From Lentzea aerocolonigenes (GTDB taxonomy: Bacteria > Actinomycetota > Actinomycetes > Mycobacteriales > Pseudonocardiaceae): DNA of 22,501 nucleotides. Below, one piece after another: positions 1 through 6,224 of the stretch; within the stretch, counting starts at the first letter, position 1, and every line of letters starts with the position of its first letter. The notes beneath the pieces were generated by a model. The model made no database searches. It worked only from the letters and a program-made list of their open reading frames with translations, and was not told the DNA's origin. A program made the position numbers and the translations under genes. The stretch is from the NCBI RefSeq assembly GCF_000955955.1, contig NZ_JYJG01000096.1:1-22501 (forward strand), read 5' to 3'.

Positions 1-51
1 TTCAAGCTCCGCGAGCCGTACTGGGCTGGGCGAGACCGAGGAGTCAACTAG
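1..51 (+). CDS. Possible C-terminal end of an upstream gene (partial)
   Basis: From base 1 a frame reads FKLREPYWAGRDRGVN and stops at TAG (49-51). It is immediately followed by a perfect hairpin (56-74), which fits the end of a transcription unit. Only 16 codons are visible, so the product cannot be identified and it may be chance. Confidence 0.3.
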   Translation, partial: FKLREPYWAGRDRGVN

Positions 52-55
52 GCCG

Positions 56-74
56 GTCCGGCGACACGCCGGAC
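56..74. terminator. Hairpin after the left-edge gene end
   Basis: GTCCGGCG (56-63) pairs perfectly with CGCCGGAC (67-74) around a 3-base loop, 4 bases after the TAG at 49-51. No U-tract follows, which is common for actinomycete terminators. It would insulate the gene starting at 196. The interval 75-181 holds no promoter I can place; it contains an 8-bp palindrome ACACGTGT (116-123) and TTGACG (126-131) without a convincing -10 partner. Confidence 0.5.
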
Positions 75-195
75 TCCGATCGTCCCAAAAGGACCACCGC
101 GCGTGTTCCACTGTGACACGTGTGGTTGACGGTGGGTTAGTTCCAGATGCGCCGAATGAGTCTGATTGGTCTAATGCGGTCGGAGGTGATGTCCG

Positions 196-1506
196 GTGTT
201 GACACGACTCTCCGCCGTGTTGGTGTTGATGGCCGTCCTTACCGGGACGGCTCACGCTTCTGTGCCGCCGCCTCCGCCGAACCCGAGTGACTCGGAGATC
301 TCGGCGTCGCGGGCGGAGGCCGATGCGAAAGCTGCCCGCGTGGGCGAGCTGACCGGCCGGCTCACGCAGGCCGAGTCGCGCCTGCAGGAGCTGCTGGACG
401 ACGTCTCCTACAAGCGCGAGCTCGCCAACAAGGCCCGCGTCGACCTGGAGACGGCGATCTCCGAGGCCGACGCCGCCCGTCGCGAGGCCACGGCCGCGCG
501 CGTGCAGGCCGACGCGGCTTCCGCTGCCGTCGAACAGAGTCGTCGTGAACTGGACGAGTTCGCGGCGGCCTCGTACGCGCAGGGCAGCACTGTCGGTTCG
601 TTCTCCGCGTACATCGGCGCCAAGTCGCCAGAGGACCTGCTGGCGCGCGCCCAGCTGCTGGAGGCCGTGTCGTCGTCCGGCCTGAACCGGCTGGACCAGG
701 TGACCCGCGACCAGGGCGCCGCCGCGAACCTCGACGCCGCCGCCCGTGCCGCCGTGCAGAAGGCCGAGTCGAAGCAGGCCGCCGCCGACGAGGCCAAGAA
801 GGTCGCCGAGCACGCGCAGCAGGTGGCCGTCGACGCGCACACCGCCCAGGCCGCCGCGACTTCGGAGCTCCAGTCCAACAAGGACGCTGTCGAACGTGAG
901 CTGGTCGCAGCGCGCGGTGAGGTCAACGGCCTTGAGGCGCAACGACAGCAGTACGACCAGTGGGTCGAGGCGAAGAAGCGCGAAGAAGAAGAGAACGCCC
1001 GACGTGCTGCTGCAGCCGCGGCTGCAGCAGCCGCCGCCGCTGCTCCGGCCCCGCAACGTCCGGCTGCTGTTGCCCCCGCACCGTCACGCGGTGGCGTGCA
1101 GACGGTCATCAACCGTGCGTTGGCGCAACGCGGTGTCATCTACGCGTGGGGCGGCGGCAACTACAACGGCCCCACTTATGGCGTGCGCGACGGCGGCGTG
1201 GCCGATGCCTACGGCGACTACCGCAAGATCGGCTTCGACTGCTCGGGCCTGATGATGTACGCGTTCGCGGGCGCCGGCGTCTACCTGCCGCACTACAGCG
1301 GCTACCAGTACAACTCCGGACGCAAGGTGCCGCTGGCGCAGATGGCGCCGGGCGACATGATCTTCTGGGGTCCTGGCGGCGGCACGCACGTGGCGTTGTA
1401 CCTGGGCGGCGGGATGATGGTCGAGGCGCCGCATTCCGGTGCCGTGGTGCGGATTTCGCCGGTGCGGTACGGCGGCATCATGCCGTACGTGACGCGCATG
1501 CTCTGA
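196..1506 (+). CDS. Secreted RipA-like NlpC/P60 peptidoglycan endopeptidase
   Basis: The product (436 aa) is expected to cut peptide stems of peptidoglycan outside the membrane, as RipA does during daughter-cell separation. The start is GTG 196, preceded by a near-perfect Shine-Dalgarno GGAGGTGAT (182-190). Residues 1-21 form a Sec signal peptide ending in A-H-A. Residues about 35-265 are a long Ala/Glu-rich coiled coil, then comes an Ala/Pro linker (about 268-300) and a C-terminal NlpC/P60 domain (about 303-436). The catalytic triad is visible: Cys349 in FDCSGL, His398 in THVALYL and Glu410 in MMVEAP. The C-domain closely follows mycobacterial RipA (LPHYSGxQYNxGRK, PGDMIFWGPGG). Inference: the coiled coil self-inhibits or recruits a partner. 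In mycobacteria ripA/ripB sit directly before moxR1; here the moxR operon lies about 12 kb downstream. Its 3' end overlaps the convergent gene by 29 bases. Confidence 0.93.
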   Translation: MLTRLSAVLVLMAVLTGTAHASVPPPPPNPSDSEISASRAEADAKAARVGELTGRLTQAESRLQELLDDVSYKRELANKARVDLETAISEADAARREATAARVQADAASAAVEQSRRELDEFAAASYAQGSTVGSFSAYIGAKSPEDLLARAQLLEAVSSSGLNRLDQVTRDQGAAANLDAAARAAVQKAESKQAAADEAKKVAEHAQQVAVDAHTAQAAATSELQSNKDAVERELVAARGEVNGLEAQRQQYDQWVEAKKREEEENARRAAAAAAAAAAAAAPAPQRPAAVAPAPSRGGVQTVINRALAQRGVIYAWGGGNYNGPTYGVRDGGVADAYGDYRKIGFDCSGLMMYAFAGAGVYLPHYSGYQYNSGRKVPLAQMAPGDMIFWGPGGGTHVALYLGGGMMVEAPHSGAVVRISPVRYGGIMPYVTRML

Positions 1507-2962
1507 CCACACCGGTGGCCATCGCCTTCAGCGCGTGGTCCTGGCCGGACAGCTGCCCGGCCAGGTGCTGCACGACGTTCGGGTCGATCCGGGCCAAGGT
1601 CTCGGCCAGATCCCGCCACACGGCGTTGGCGCGGGAGTAAGGGCTCGGCGCGACCGGGCGCAGTTCCTGTTGCGCGCGGTTGAGCACGGCTTTCGCGTCG
1701 CCGGCATCCCAGACCGCCATGCCGGTGGCGATCTTGACCAGGATCTCGGCGGTCTCGATGCGCGCGCTGTCTTCTTCTCGGCGGATCTCGATGCTGTTCA
1801 GCGTCCGCAGCGCCCTGGCCGGATCGAACTCGGCGAACGCCTTGGCGACGCGCATGAAGCGGAACCAGGCAGTCGTGTGGCTCACGTCCATCGCGAGTGC
1901 GCGCACGACGATCTGCTCCGCCTGGGCGGGATCGGTTGCCGCCAGGCTGTCGGCGAAGTAGAGGAGGTCCATTGCCGACGCGCCGTCGATGACCTGCTGG
2001 GTGAGCTGCCGGCTGAGCGCGGGATCGAGCTTCACCGCGGCGGCGGCCACCACCCCGAGCACCTTCCTCGTGCCGGCCCGCTTCGCGATCTCCGTCGCGT
2101 CCTGCAGCCAGAACTCGGCCTGCTCGCGGTCGGTGACCTCCTTGGTCATCTCGCACAGGGCGTCGACCCGGATGGAGTCGGAGTGGATTCTGGCCGTGAC
2201 GGCCTCCGCGCAGTAGAGGTCCGTGCCGGCGACGGCGATGGCGAGGCTCTTGCGGTCGAGGTCCTGGCCGTCGCCGGTGCGACGCGCCCGGTAGTAGTGG
2301 TCGAACAGCGCGAACCCGTAGTCGCGACTGACGGCGGTGGCCTCTTCGAGCCTCTCGGAGGAGACGTAGCCGTACGACCACTCGTGGGACGAGATGTCCC
2401 GGACGATGTCGATGGCGTGCGGTACGTCGACGGCTGCCATCTCGTCCGCGAAGTGGCGCAGTATGAAGTCGCGGTCCTCCCGGTCCCGTTCGCTCAAGCC
2501 GTCAGCCGCCGCTACCCGCACCAGCGGGATGGCGCGGTCGGGTACGGTGCGGGTCCGCAGGAGCGCGATCGCCGCGGATGCCCGGAGATCGGGGTCGTCG
2601 GTGCCGGCCAGGATCGGCTCGACCAGCAGCGCCGCGCGTTCCGGGGCGCAGCTGGCGATCGAGCGGGCCAGCGACGTGATGTTCCACCCGGTGGGGGCGG
2701 AGCCCAGCACCAGGCCGATCACCTGCTCGCCGCGTCCGGGATCGGTCTCGAAGACGGTTGCCGCGATCTGGACCAGGGCCTCGGTCCGCACCTTCGGCTC
2801 GGCCACGGAGCTCGCGATGCGCAGTGCCAGGTCCACGGACGGTCCGACGGGTGCCGAGTGGATGTGCACGTCGCCGTGCACCGTCCCGATCTGGTTCACC
2901 GAGCCGTGCACGGTTCCGGGAACGGTGTTGTGCGCGCGATCTTCCGGCATGGTGCACAGCAT
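1478..2962 (-). CDS. Helical-repeat (TPR/HEAT-like) protein with N-terminal amyloid-like motif
   Basis: A cytoplasmic 494-aa protein with no signal peptide and no recognised enzymatic or nucleotide-binding motif. Residues 16-35 read GTVHGSVNQIGTVHGDVHIH, a Gly/Val/His pattern with a QIG core; similar N-terminal motifs precede repeat and STAND/NLR-like proteins in actinobacteria and resemble RHIM/PP-type amyloid signalling motifs (family knowledge). The remainder, from about residue 44, is alpha-helical repeats of roughly 30-35 residues, several with a DP turn (FETDPGRG, KLDPALS, ATDPAQA, EFDPARA, RIDPNVV). Such repeats usually bind proteins or ligands. ATG 2962 is the longest start; ATG 2950 (MPEDR) is equally possible, and neither has a clear Shine-Dalgarno. 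Convergent with the RipA-like gene, no operon partner. A role as a sensor or scaffold is inference only. Confidence 0.8.
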   Translation of the reverse strand: MLCTMPEDRAHNTVPGTVHGSVNQIGTVHGDVHIHSAPVGPSVDLALRIASSVAEPKVRTEALVQIAATVFETDPGRGEQVIGLVLGSAPTGWNITSLARSIASCAPERAALLVEPILAGTDDPDLRASAAIALLRTRTVPDRAIPLVRVAAADGLSERDREDRDFILRHFADEMAAVDVPHAIDIVRDISSHEWSYGYVSSERLEEATAVSRDYGFALFDHYYRARRTGDGQDLDRKSLAIAVAGTDLYCAEAVTARIHSDSIRVDALCEMTKEVTDREQAEFWLQDATEIAKRAGTRKVLGVVAAAAVKLDPALSRQLTQQVIDGASAMDLLYFADSLAATDPAQAEQIVVRALAMDVSHTTAWFRFMRVAKAFAEFDPARALRTLNSIEIRREEDSARIETAEILVKIATGMAVWDAGDAKAVLNRAQQELRPVAPSPYSRANAVWRDLAETLARIDPNVVQHLAGQLSGQDHALKAMATGVVRACASRTA

Positions 2963-2977
2963 GACATCGCGCTGAAA

Positions 2978-3013
2978 CCCGTTGGCCCGCAGCGGTTCAG
3001 GCGGGTCAACGGG
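2978..3013 (-). terminator. Hairpin terminator of first PLAT gene
   Basis: CCCGTTG-G-CCCGC (2978-2990) pairs with GCGGG-T-CAACGGG (3001-3013) through a G-T wobble, giving a 13-bp stem with a 10-base loop. It begins 7 bases after the stop of the PLAT gene at 3021. It lies in the 58-base gap before the repeat-protein gene, whose start (2962) is just beyond it. Confidence 0.65.
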
Positions 3014-3020
3014 AGACTTG

Positions 3021-3452
3021 TCAGGCAGCGGGCAGGCGCAGCGGGACCGACTTCGGGTACGCCCGGCGCACCCAGTTGTGGTGCGGGTGGACGGTCACGC
3101 CGTCCGGGCCCCGCACGACGACCTCGTCGAGGCACCACGGGTCACCGCCGGGGTTGACCGCGATGTCGACCGACTGGATCGGGCCGAGGTACGGCGCAAC
3201 GAAGTTGTACGTGTCGACGCGGCCGTTCTCGTGGTAGTCGCCCGGGTTGCCGAGACCCAGCCACGGGCTGCTGGAGATGGTGCCGTTCAGGCGCGCCTCG
3301 ATCCGGGCGTCGGTGCCCGCGCCGACGAGGTCGCAGGTCACGACCTGGACGGTGTACGGCACCGGCGGCGCGGCCTGGGCGGTCGTCAGCGTCATGATGG
3401 TGGCGAGCGCCGTGGCCAGGACGGCGGCGATCGCACGAGCTGCGAGTTTCAT
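3021..3452 (-). CDS. Secreted single PLAT/LH2-domain protein, copy A
   Basis: A 143-aa exported protein. Residues 1-27 are a signal peptide (MKLAARAI..., ending AQA). The mature part is one PLAT/LH2 beta-sandwich: YTVQVVTCDLVGAGTDARIEA, then a LxGxLGNPGDYHENGRVDTYNF block, then DPWCLDEVVV. PLAT domains bind lipids or proteins. Two cysteines, in VTCD and PWCLDE, are conserved with copy B and could form a disulfide. The C-terminal HPHHNWVRRAYPKSVPL tail is also shared. The start has a strong GGAGGGGG Shine-Dalgarno, about 8 bases before ATG 3452. It lies 64 bases downstream of copy B and behind copy B's hairpin, so it probably depends on read-through or a promoter inside copy B. No enzymatic domain is attached, unlike most bacterial PLAT proteins. 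Function unknown. Confidence 0.85.
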   Translation of the reverse strand: MKLAARAIAAVLATALATIMTLTTAQAAPPVPYTVQVVTCDLVGAGTDARIEARLNGTISSSPWLGLGNPGDYHENGRVDTYNFVAPYLGPIQSVDIAVNPGGDPWCLDEVVVRGPDGVTVHPHHNWVRRAYPKSVPLRLPAA

Positions 3453-3475
3453 GCTTGGTCCCCCTCCGAGTTGGA

Positions 3476-3508
3476 CCCGGTGGCCCGCCCGACGGCCGGG
3501 CCACCGGG
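3476..3508 (-). terminator. Strong hairpin between the two PLAT genes
   Basis: CCCGGTGGCCCG (3476-3487) pairs perfectly with CGGGCCACCGGG (3497-3508), a 12-bp GC-rich stem with a 9-base loop, starting 8 bases after the stop of PLAT copy B. Only about 23 bases separate it from the start of copy A, so it may act as a partial terminator that sets the ratio of the two products. Confidence 0.7.
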
Positions 3509-3516
3509 AGACTGCG

Positions 3517-3948
3517 TCAGGCAGCGCCCAGGCTGAGCGGGGCCGTCTTCGAGAACGCCCGGCGCAGCCAGTTGTGGTACGGGTGCACCGTCACGCCCTG
3601 CGGGCCGCGCACGACGACCTCTTCGAGGCACCAGTGCGAGCTGTCGCCCTTGTTGTCGAACGACAGGTCGAGCGAGCGGATCGGGCCGAGGTCGCTCAGC
3701 GTGAAGCTGTACGAGTCGGTGTGGCCGCGCTCGCGGTCGTCGCCCGAGTTGTCCAGGTTGTACCAGCCGCCGGAGATGTTGCCGTTCAGGCGCACCTCGA
3801 CCCTGGCGTCCGTGCCCGCGTCCTCGACGTTGCACGTCACGAGGTCGACGGTGTAGACCGCCGGCGCGGCCTGGGCGGACGTCATGCCCATGATCGTGGC
3901 GAGTGCGGCGGCCGACAGGCCGACGATCGCACGAGCTGCGAGCTTCAT
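3517..3948 (-). CDS. Secreted single PLAT/LH2-domain protein, copy B
   Basis: A 143-aa paralogue of copy A with the same length and architecture: signal peptide 1-27 (MKLAARAI..., ending AQA), then a PLAT domain with YTVDLVTCNVEDAGTDARVE, a LDNSGDDRERGHTDSYSF block and SHWCLEEVVVRGPQGVTVHP. The Cys pair and the HPYHNWLRRAFSKTAPL tail match copy A. A Shine-Dalgarno AGAGGGG precedes ATG 3948, and the 5' leader (CCAACnC...GAGGGG...ACCAAGC) is nearly the same as in copy A, so the duplication included the translation signals. Its promoter should lie in 3949-4041; CATAGT near 4010-4015 on the minus strand is a weak -10 candidate. Function unknown; a cell-surface lipid- or protein-binding role is the natural guess from the fold. 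Confidence 0.85.
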   Translation of the reverse strand: MKLAARAIVGLSAAALATIMGMTSAQAAPAVYTVDLVTCNVEDAGTDARVEVRLNGNISGGWYNLDNSGDDRERGHTDSYSFTLSDLGPIRSLDLSFDNKGDSSHWCLEEVVVRGPQGVTVHPYHNWLRRAFSKTAPLSLGAA

Positions 3949-4041
3949 GCTTGGTTCCCCTCTGGGTTGGATCGGTGTTGCTGAGGGGAAAGGTGCCGAC
4001 CGGCTGTTGCGCGACTATGTGGAATCGATGTGGTCCGCAGG

Positions 4042-4402
4042 TCAGGCCGTGTACTGCTCGCTCGCGGAGACGTGTTCGCGCAGGAACTCCGGCTCGATGA
4101 ACCCGAGTCCGCGGTGCAGGTCGGCCGGCACGACTTCGCTGTGCGGGGTCAGGGCGGGCGAGCCGTGCTGTCACATCGGCAACGGGTTCGACGGGCGATT
4201 TGGTTCCCAGGACCACTCTGGTCGGTACGGCGATGCGGCGCACCTCGTCGTCGCTGAAGCAGCTCATGATGAAGAACCGCGTCTGGAAGCCCAGGCCCGT
4301 GAGCACCGGCTTGCGCAGCAACGGGTCGACGAAGACGGCGAGCTTCGAGTCCGGCTTGACCCGGCGGCGCGGATGTCGGCGGAGCTGGAAGCCGTTCGCG
4401 CG
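4042..4402 (-). pseudogene. Remnant of an alpha/beta hydrolase (N-terminus lost, frameshifted)
   Basis: On the minus strand a frame open from about 4402 reads a hydrolase C-terminal segment: KLAVFVDPLLRKPVL, FSDDEVRRIAVPTRVVLG, then TKSPVEPVADVTARLA, which is the strand and loop before the catalytic Asp in this fold. The family-like ending, SEVVPADLHRGLGFIEPEFL and a stop at 4042-4044, is found one frame over, so a frameshift lies near 4110-4150. The N-terminal half with the nucleophile elbow is absent: an in-frame TGA sits at 4403-4405 and the opposite strand there already belongs to the TetR fragment. I read this as a decayed gene; there is no start codon with a ribosome binding site. Confidence 0.65.
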
Positions 4403-4723
4403 TCAGGTGATCCGCGCGCCGTGGTGCGAGCGGCGGACGTCGGCATGCTTCCCGTGGACGACGTCTCGCGGCAGACGTCTGCCGTGTACTACGCGTACAT
4501 GCTCTACGCGATCACTGATGCCGAGATCCGGGCGGTGGTCAGCGGGATTCCGCGCCAGCTGGCACCGCAGCTGGAGCATCTGGTGCCCGCCCCGGATCCG
4601 TTGGTGGAGCTGGAAAGCCTGAGCGCGATGGCGTCCGGGCTCACGGTGGGCGTGCTCGTCGGTTCGTACACGCCTGAGGAGGCCGTGGCGTTCGTCGACC
4701 ACCGGCTGGGTCGTCTGTTCTAG
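4373..4723 (+). pseudogene. TetR-family regulator C-terminal fragment (no DNA-binding domain)
   Basis: From ATG 4373 the frame encodes 116 aa. The pattern MLPVDDVSRQTSAVYYAYML...DAEIRAVV matches the start of the TetR ligand-binding domain (LLPLDxxRRxExRVWLAF...DPELAAV), and LSAMASGLTVGVLVG...TPEEAVAFVDHRLGRLF matches its dimerisation end. The N-terminal helix-turn-helix that every TetR needs is missing, and no Shine-Dalgarno precedes the ATG. It lies head-to-head with the hydrolase remnant, so a deletion probably removed the promoters and N-terminal halves of a divergent TetR/hydrolase pair. It could still be translated as an orphan ligand-binding domain. Its TAG overlaps the stop of the convergent GNAT gene. 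Confidence 0.65.
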
Positions 4724-5196
4724 AGGGTGCGGGACCAGAGCTGGCCGATCACGTCGTGGCCGAAGCTGTGCTGCGGGGTCTTCTCGACGAGCTCGAACCC
4801 GTGCGCCTCGTAGATCTTCCGCGCTGACGTCAGTCCGTCGACCGTCCACAACACCATGCGCTCGTAGCCGGCGCCCTTGGCGAACTCGATGCACGTCTCG
4901 ACGAGCTTGTTGCCCGCGCCGTGTCCGCGCGCGTTGGGGTGAACGAGCAGTACGCGCAGCTTTGCGGTCGTGTCGTCTTCTCGCACGCAGAACACGCATC
5001 CGACGCGTTCGCCGTCCAGTTCTGCGATCCAGGCGCACTCTTTGGTGGCGTCGTGCTCGGCCGCGTAGTCGCCGACGATCTTGGCGACCAAGGCCTCGAA
5101 CGAGGTGTCCCAGTCGTGCTCGGACGCATAGAGCTCGCCGTGCGCCTGGACCACCCAGCCCAGGTCACCAGGTCGGCCGAGCGGGCGGATCTGCAT
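4720..5196 (-). CDS. GNAT family N-acetyltransferase
   Basis: A 158-aa cytoplasmic acetyltransferase. The acetyl-CoA pyrophosphate loop is clear: LRVLLVHPNARGHGAGNKLV with R90-G-H-G-A-G95. It is followed by GYERMVLWTVDGLTSARKIYEAHGFELVE, the usual second half of the fold. The sequence resembles the GNAT half of bacterial MarR-GNAT fusion proteins (AKLRVLLVxPxARGxGxGxxLV, HSFGHDVIGQLW), but no MarR domain is present. The start ATG 5196 has a good GGAGGG Shine-Dalgarno 5 bases upstream. It is divergent from the TetR gene at 5246 across a 49-bp gap holding an operator-like palindrome, so that regulator probably controls it. Substrate unknown. Confidence 0.9.
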   Translation of the reverse strand: MQIRPLGRPGDLGWVVQAHGELYASEHDWDTSFEALVAKIVGDYAAEHDATKECAWIAELDGERVGCVFCVREDDTTAKLRVLLVHPNARGHGAGNKLVETCIEFAKGAGYERMVLWTVDGLTSARKIYEAHGFELVEKTPQHSFGHDVIGQLWSRTL

Positions 5197-5207
5197 GGGT
5201 TCCCTCC

Positions 5208-5227
5208 ACTGACACGACTGTTTCAGT
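5208..5227. promoter_or_regulatory. TetR operator-like palindrome
   Basis: ACTGACAC (5208-5215), GACT, GTTTCAGT (5220-5227): two 8-base half-sites, 7 of 8 positions complementary. It lies in the 49-bp gap between the divergent GNAT and TetR genes and covers the candidate -35 (CTGACA 5209-5214) of the TetR promoter, as expected for an autorepressor site. Binding by the adjacent TetR protein is inference. Confidence 0.6.
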
Positions 5228-5239
5228 AATGCGAAGATA
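5209..5239 (+). promoter_or_regulatory. Probable promoter of the TetR gene (leaderless mRNA)
   Basis: CTGACA (5209-5214) and GAAGAT (5233-5238) are spaced 18 bases. Only AGCCCCT separates the -10 from ATG 5246 and there is no Shine-Dalgarno, so transcription probably starts at or next to the start codon. Confidence 0.5.
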
Positions 5240-5245
5240 GCCCCT

Positions 5246-5764
5246 ATGCCGTCCGCGCGGGAGACCGAACTGCTCGAAGCCGCCTACCGGTACGTGCTCA
5301 CCCACGGCCTGGCGGACGTGTCGCTGCGGCCGTTGGCGGCGGCCATCGGGTCGAGCACACGGGTGCTGCTTTACCTGTTCGGCAGCAAGGAAGGCCTGGT
5401 CAGGGCGCTGCTGGCGCGCGCTCGTGCGGACGAGCTGGCGCTGCTCGCCGACATCGGGGCCGGGCCTGGCGTCGTCGCGCGGTTGTGGGAGTGGCTGTCC
5501 GCGCCCGCTCACCGACCGTTGCTGACGTTGTGGCTGGAGGCTTACGCGCGCTCGCTCGTGGAGCCTGACGGGCCGTGGGCAGGCTTCGCGCGCGCGACCG
5601 TGCACGACTGGCTGGAGGTGCTGCGCGCTTCTCAGCCCGTTGACGTGCGTGACACGCCTGCGGGGCTGGCCGCGCGAACGCGGGAGCTGGCGTTGTTGCG
5701 CGGTGCGTTGCTCGACCTGCTGGCGACGGGGGACGGCGAACGGGTCAGTTCGGCACTGGCGTGA
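5246..5764 (+). CDS. TetR family transcriptional regulator
   Basis: A 172-aa DNA-binding repressor-type protein. The N-terminal helix-turn-helix is at about residues 8-52: ELLEAAYRYVLTHGLADVSL, then LRPLAAAIGSSTRVLLYLFGSKEGLV, the standard TetR signature. The C-terminal part (55-172) is an all-helical ligand domain, shorter than the usual 190-220 residue family length. ATG 5246 is chosen because it follows a -10-like GAAGAT by 7 bases and no Shine-Dalgarno supports any other start. It is divergent from a GNAT gene with a shared operator-like palindrome (5208-5227). The 3' end overlaps the convergent second GNAT gene by 20 bases. Ligand unknown. Confidence 0.9.
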   Translation: MPSARETELLEAAYRYVLTHGLADVSLRPLAAAIGSSTRVLLYLFGSKEGLVRALLARARADELALLADIGAGPGVVARLWEWLSAPAHRPLLTLWLEAYARSLVEPDGPWAGFARATVHDWLEVLRASQPVDVRDTPAGLAARTRELALLRGALLDLLATGDGERVSSALA

Positions 5765-6191
5765 AGCCGAGCGCGGTGAGGAGTCGTTCCGACGGTGTGT
5801 TGCCGTCGGTGACCGCGGCGAGGACAGGGGCGTCGAGGGCTCGCAGTGACGCCGCGACGACCGCGCTGCCGAGGCCGCGGCCCTTCCAGTCCGGGTGTGT
5901 GATCACGTAGCCGAGCCAGAAGTCGTTGCCGTGCCGGGAGATTAGCGAGGCGGCTCGCAGGCCGTCCTGGTCGATCACGAAGCTCGCGTCCGGCACGGCG
6001 GTCGGCCGCCAGGCTGCGATCTCGACCGCCCCGTCGCTGTTGCCGCCGAGCTGTTCGTCGATGGTGCCGGCATAGGCGCGTTCCATGAGGTCGGCGAGAA
6101 CGGCGTCGTCCTCGTCGTTGACGGGTCTCGTGCTGATGTGTGGCAGCTCGGGCAACGGCGCCGGCTCGCGGCGGTACAAGGTCCTCTTCAT
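5745..6191 (-). CDS. GNAT family N-acetyltransferase
   Basis: 148 aa from ATG 6191 (MKRTLYRREPAPL). The acetyl-CoA binding motif A is LGYVITHPDWKGRGLGSAVV (residues 93-112, with G-R-G-L-G), followed by VVAASLRALDAPVLAAVTDGNTPSERLLTALGFTPV, the end of a GNAT fold. The N-terminal half has STRPVNDEDDAVLADLMERAYAGTIDEQLGG, the usual substrate side. No Shine-Dalgarno is visible; CACACT lies 6 bases upstream and could be the -10 of a leaderless transcript. It is divergent from the epimerase-like gene at 6225 (33-bp gap), and its 3' end overlaps the TetR gene. An open frame continues upstream of 6191 but has no family resemblance there. Substrate unknown. Confidence 0.88.
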   Translation of the reverse strand: MKRTLYRREPAPLPELPHISTRPVNDEDDAVLADLMERAYAGTIDEQLGGNSDGAVEIAAWRPTAVPDASFVIDQDGLRAASLISRHGNDFWLGYVITHPDWKGRGLGSAVVAASLRALDAPVLAAVTDGNTPSERLLTALGFTPVPN

Positions 6192-6212
6192 GCGCTCAGT
6201 GTGGTGGGGGAC

Positions 6213-6218
6213 TAGCTT
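6213..6218 (+). promoter_or_regulatory. -10-like element, leaderless start of epimerase-like gene
   Basis: TAGCTT lies 6 bases upstream of GTG 6225 with no Shine-Dalgarno in between. It fits the TANNNT -10 pattern common before leaderless actinobacterial genes. No clear -35. Confidence 0.4.
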
Positions 6219-6224
6219 TGCGAC

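Noticed and set aside
75..195. c-di-AMP (ydaO-type) riboswitch upstream of the RipA-like gene
   Set aside because: Such switches often precede actinobacterial wall hydrolases, but the 120-base leader is too short and shows none of the conserved blocks.
408..1139. Long Ala-rich open frame antisense to the RipA-like gene
   Set aside because: Composition is that of a high-GC shadow (runs of A, S, R); it mirrors the coiled-coil codons of the clear sense gene and has no family resemblance.
1535..3157. 540-codon plus-strand open frame opposite the repeat protein
   Set aside because: Arg/Gly/Val/Asp-rich shadow; the minus strand has periodic helical repeats and a conserved N-terminal motif, so only that strand is real.
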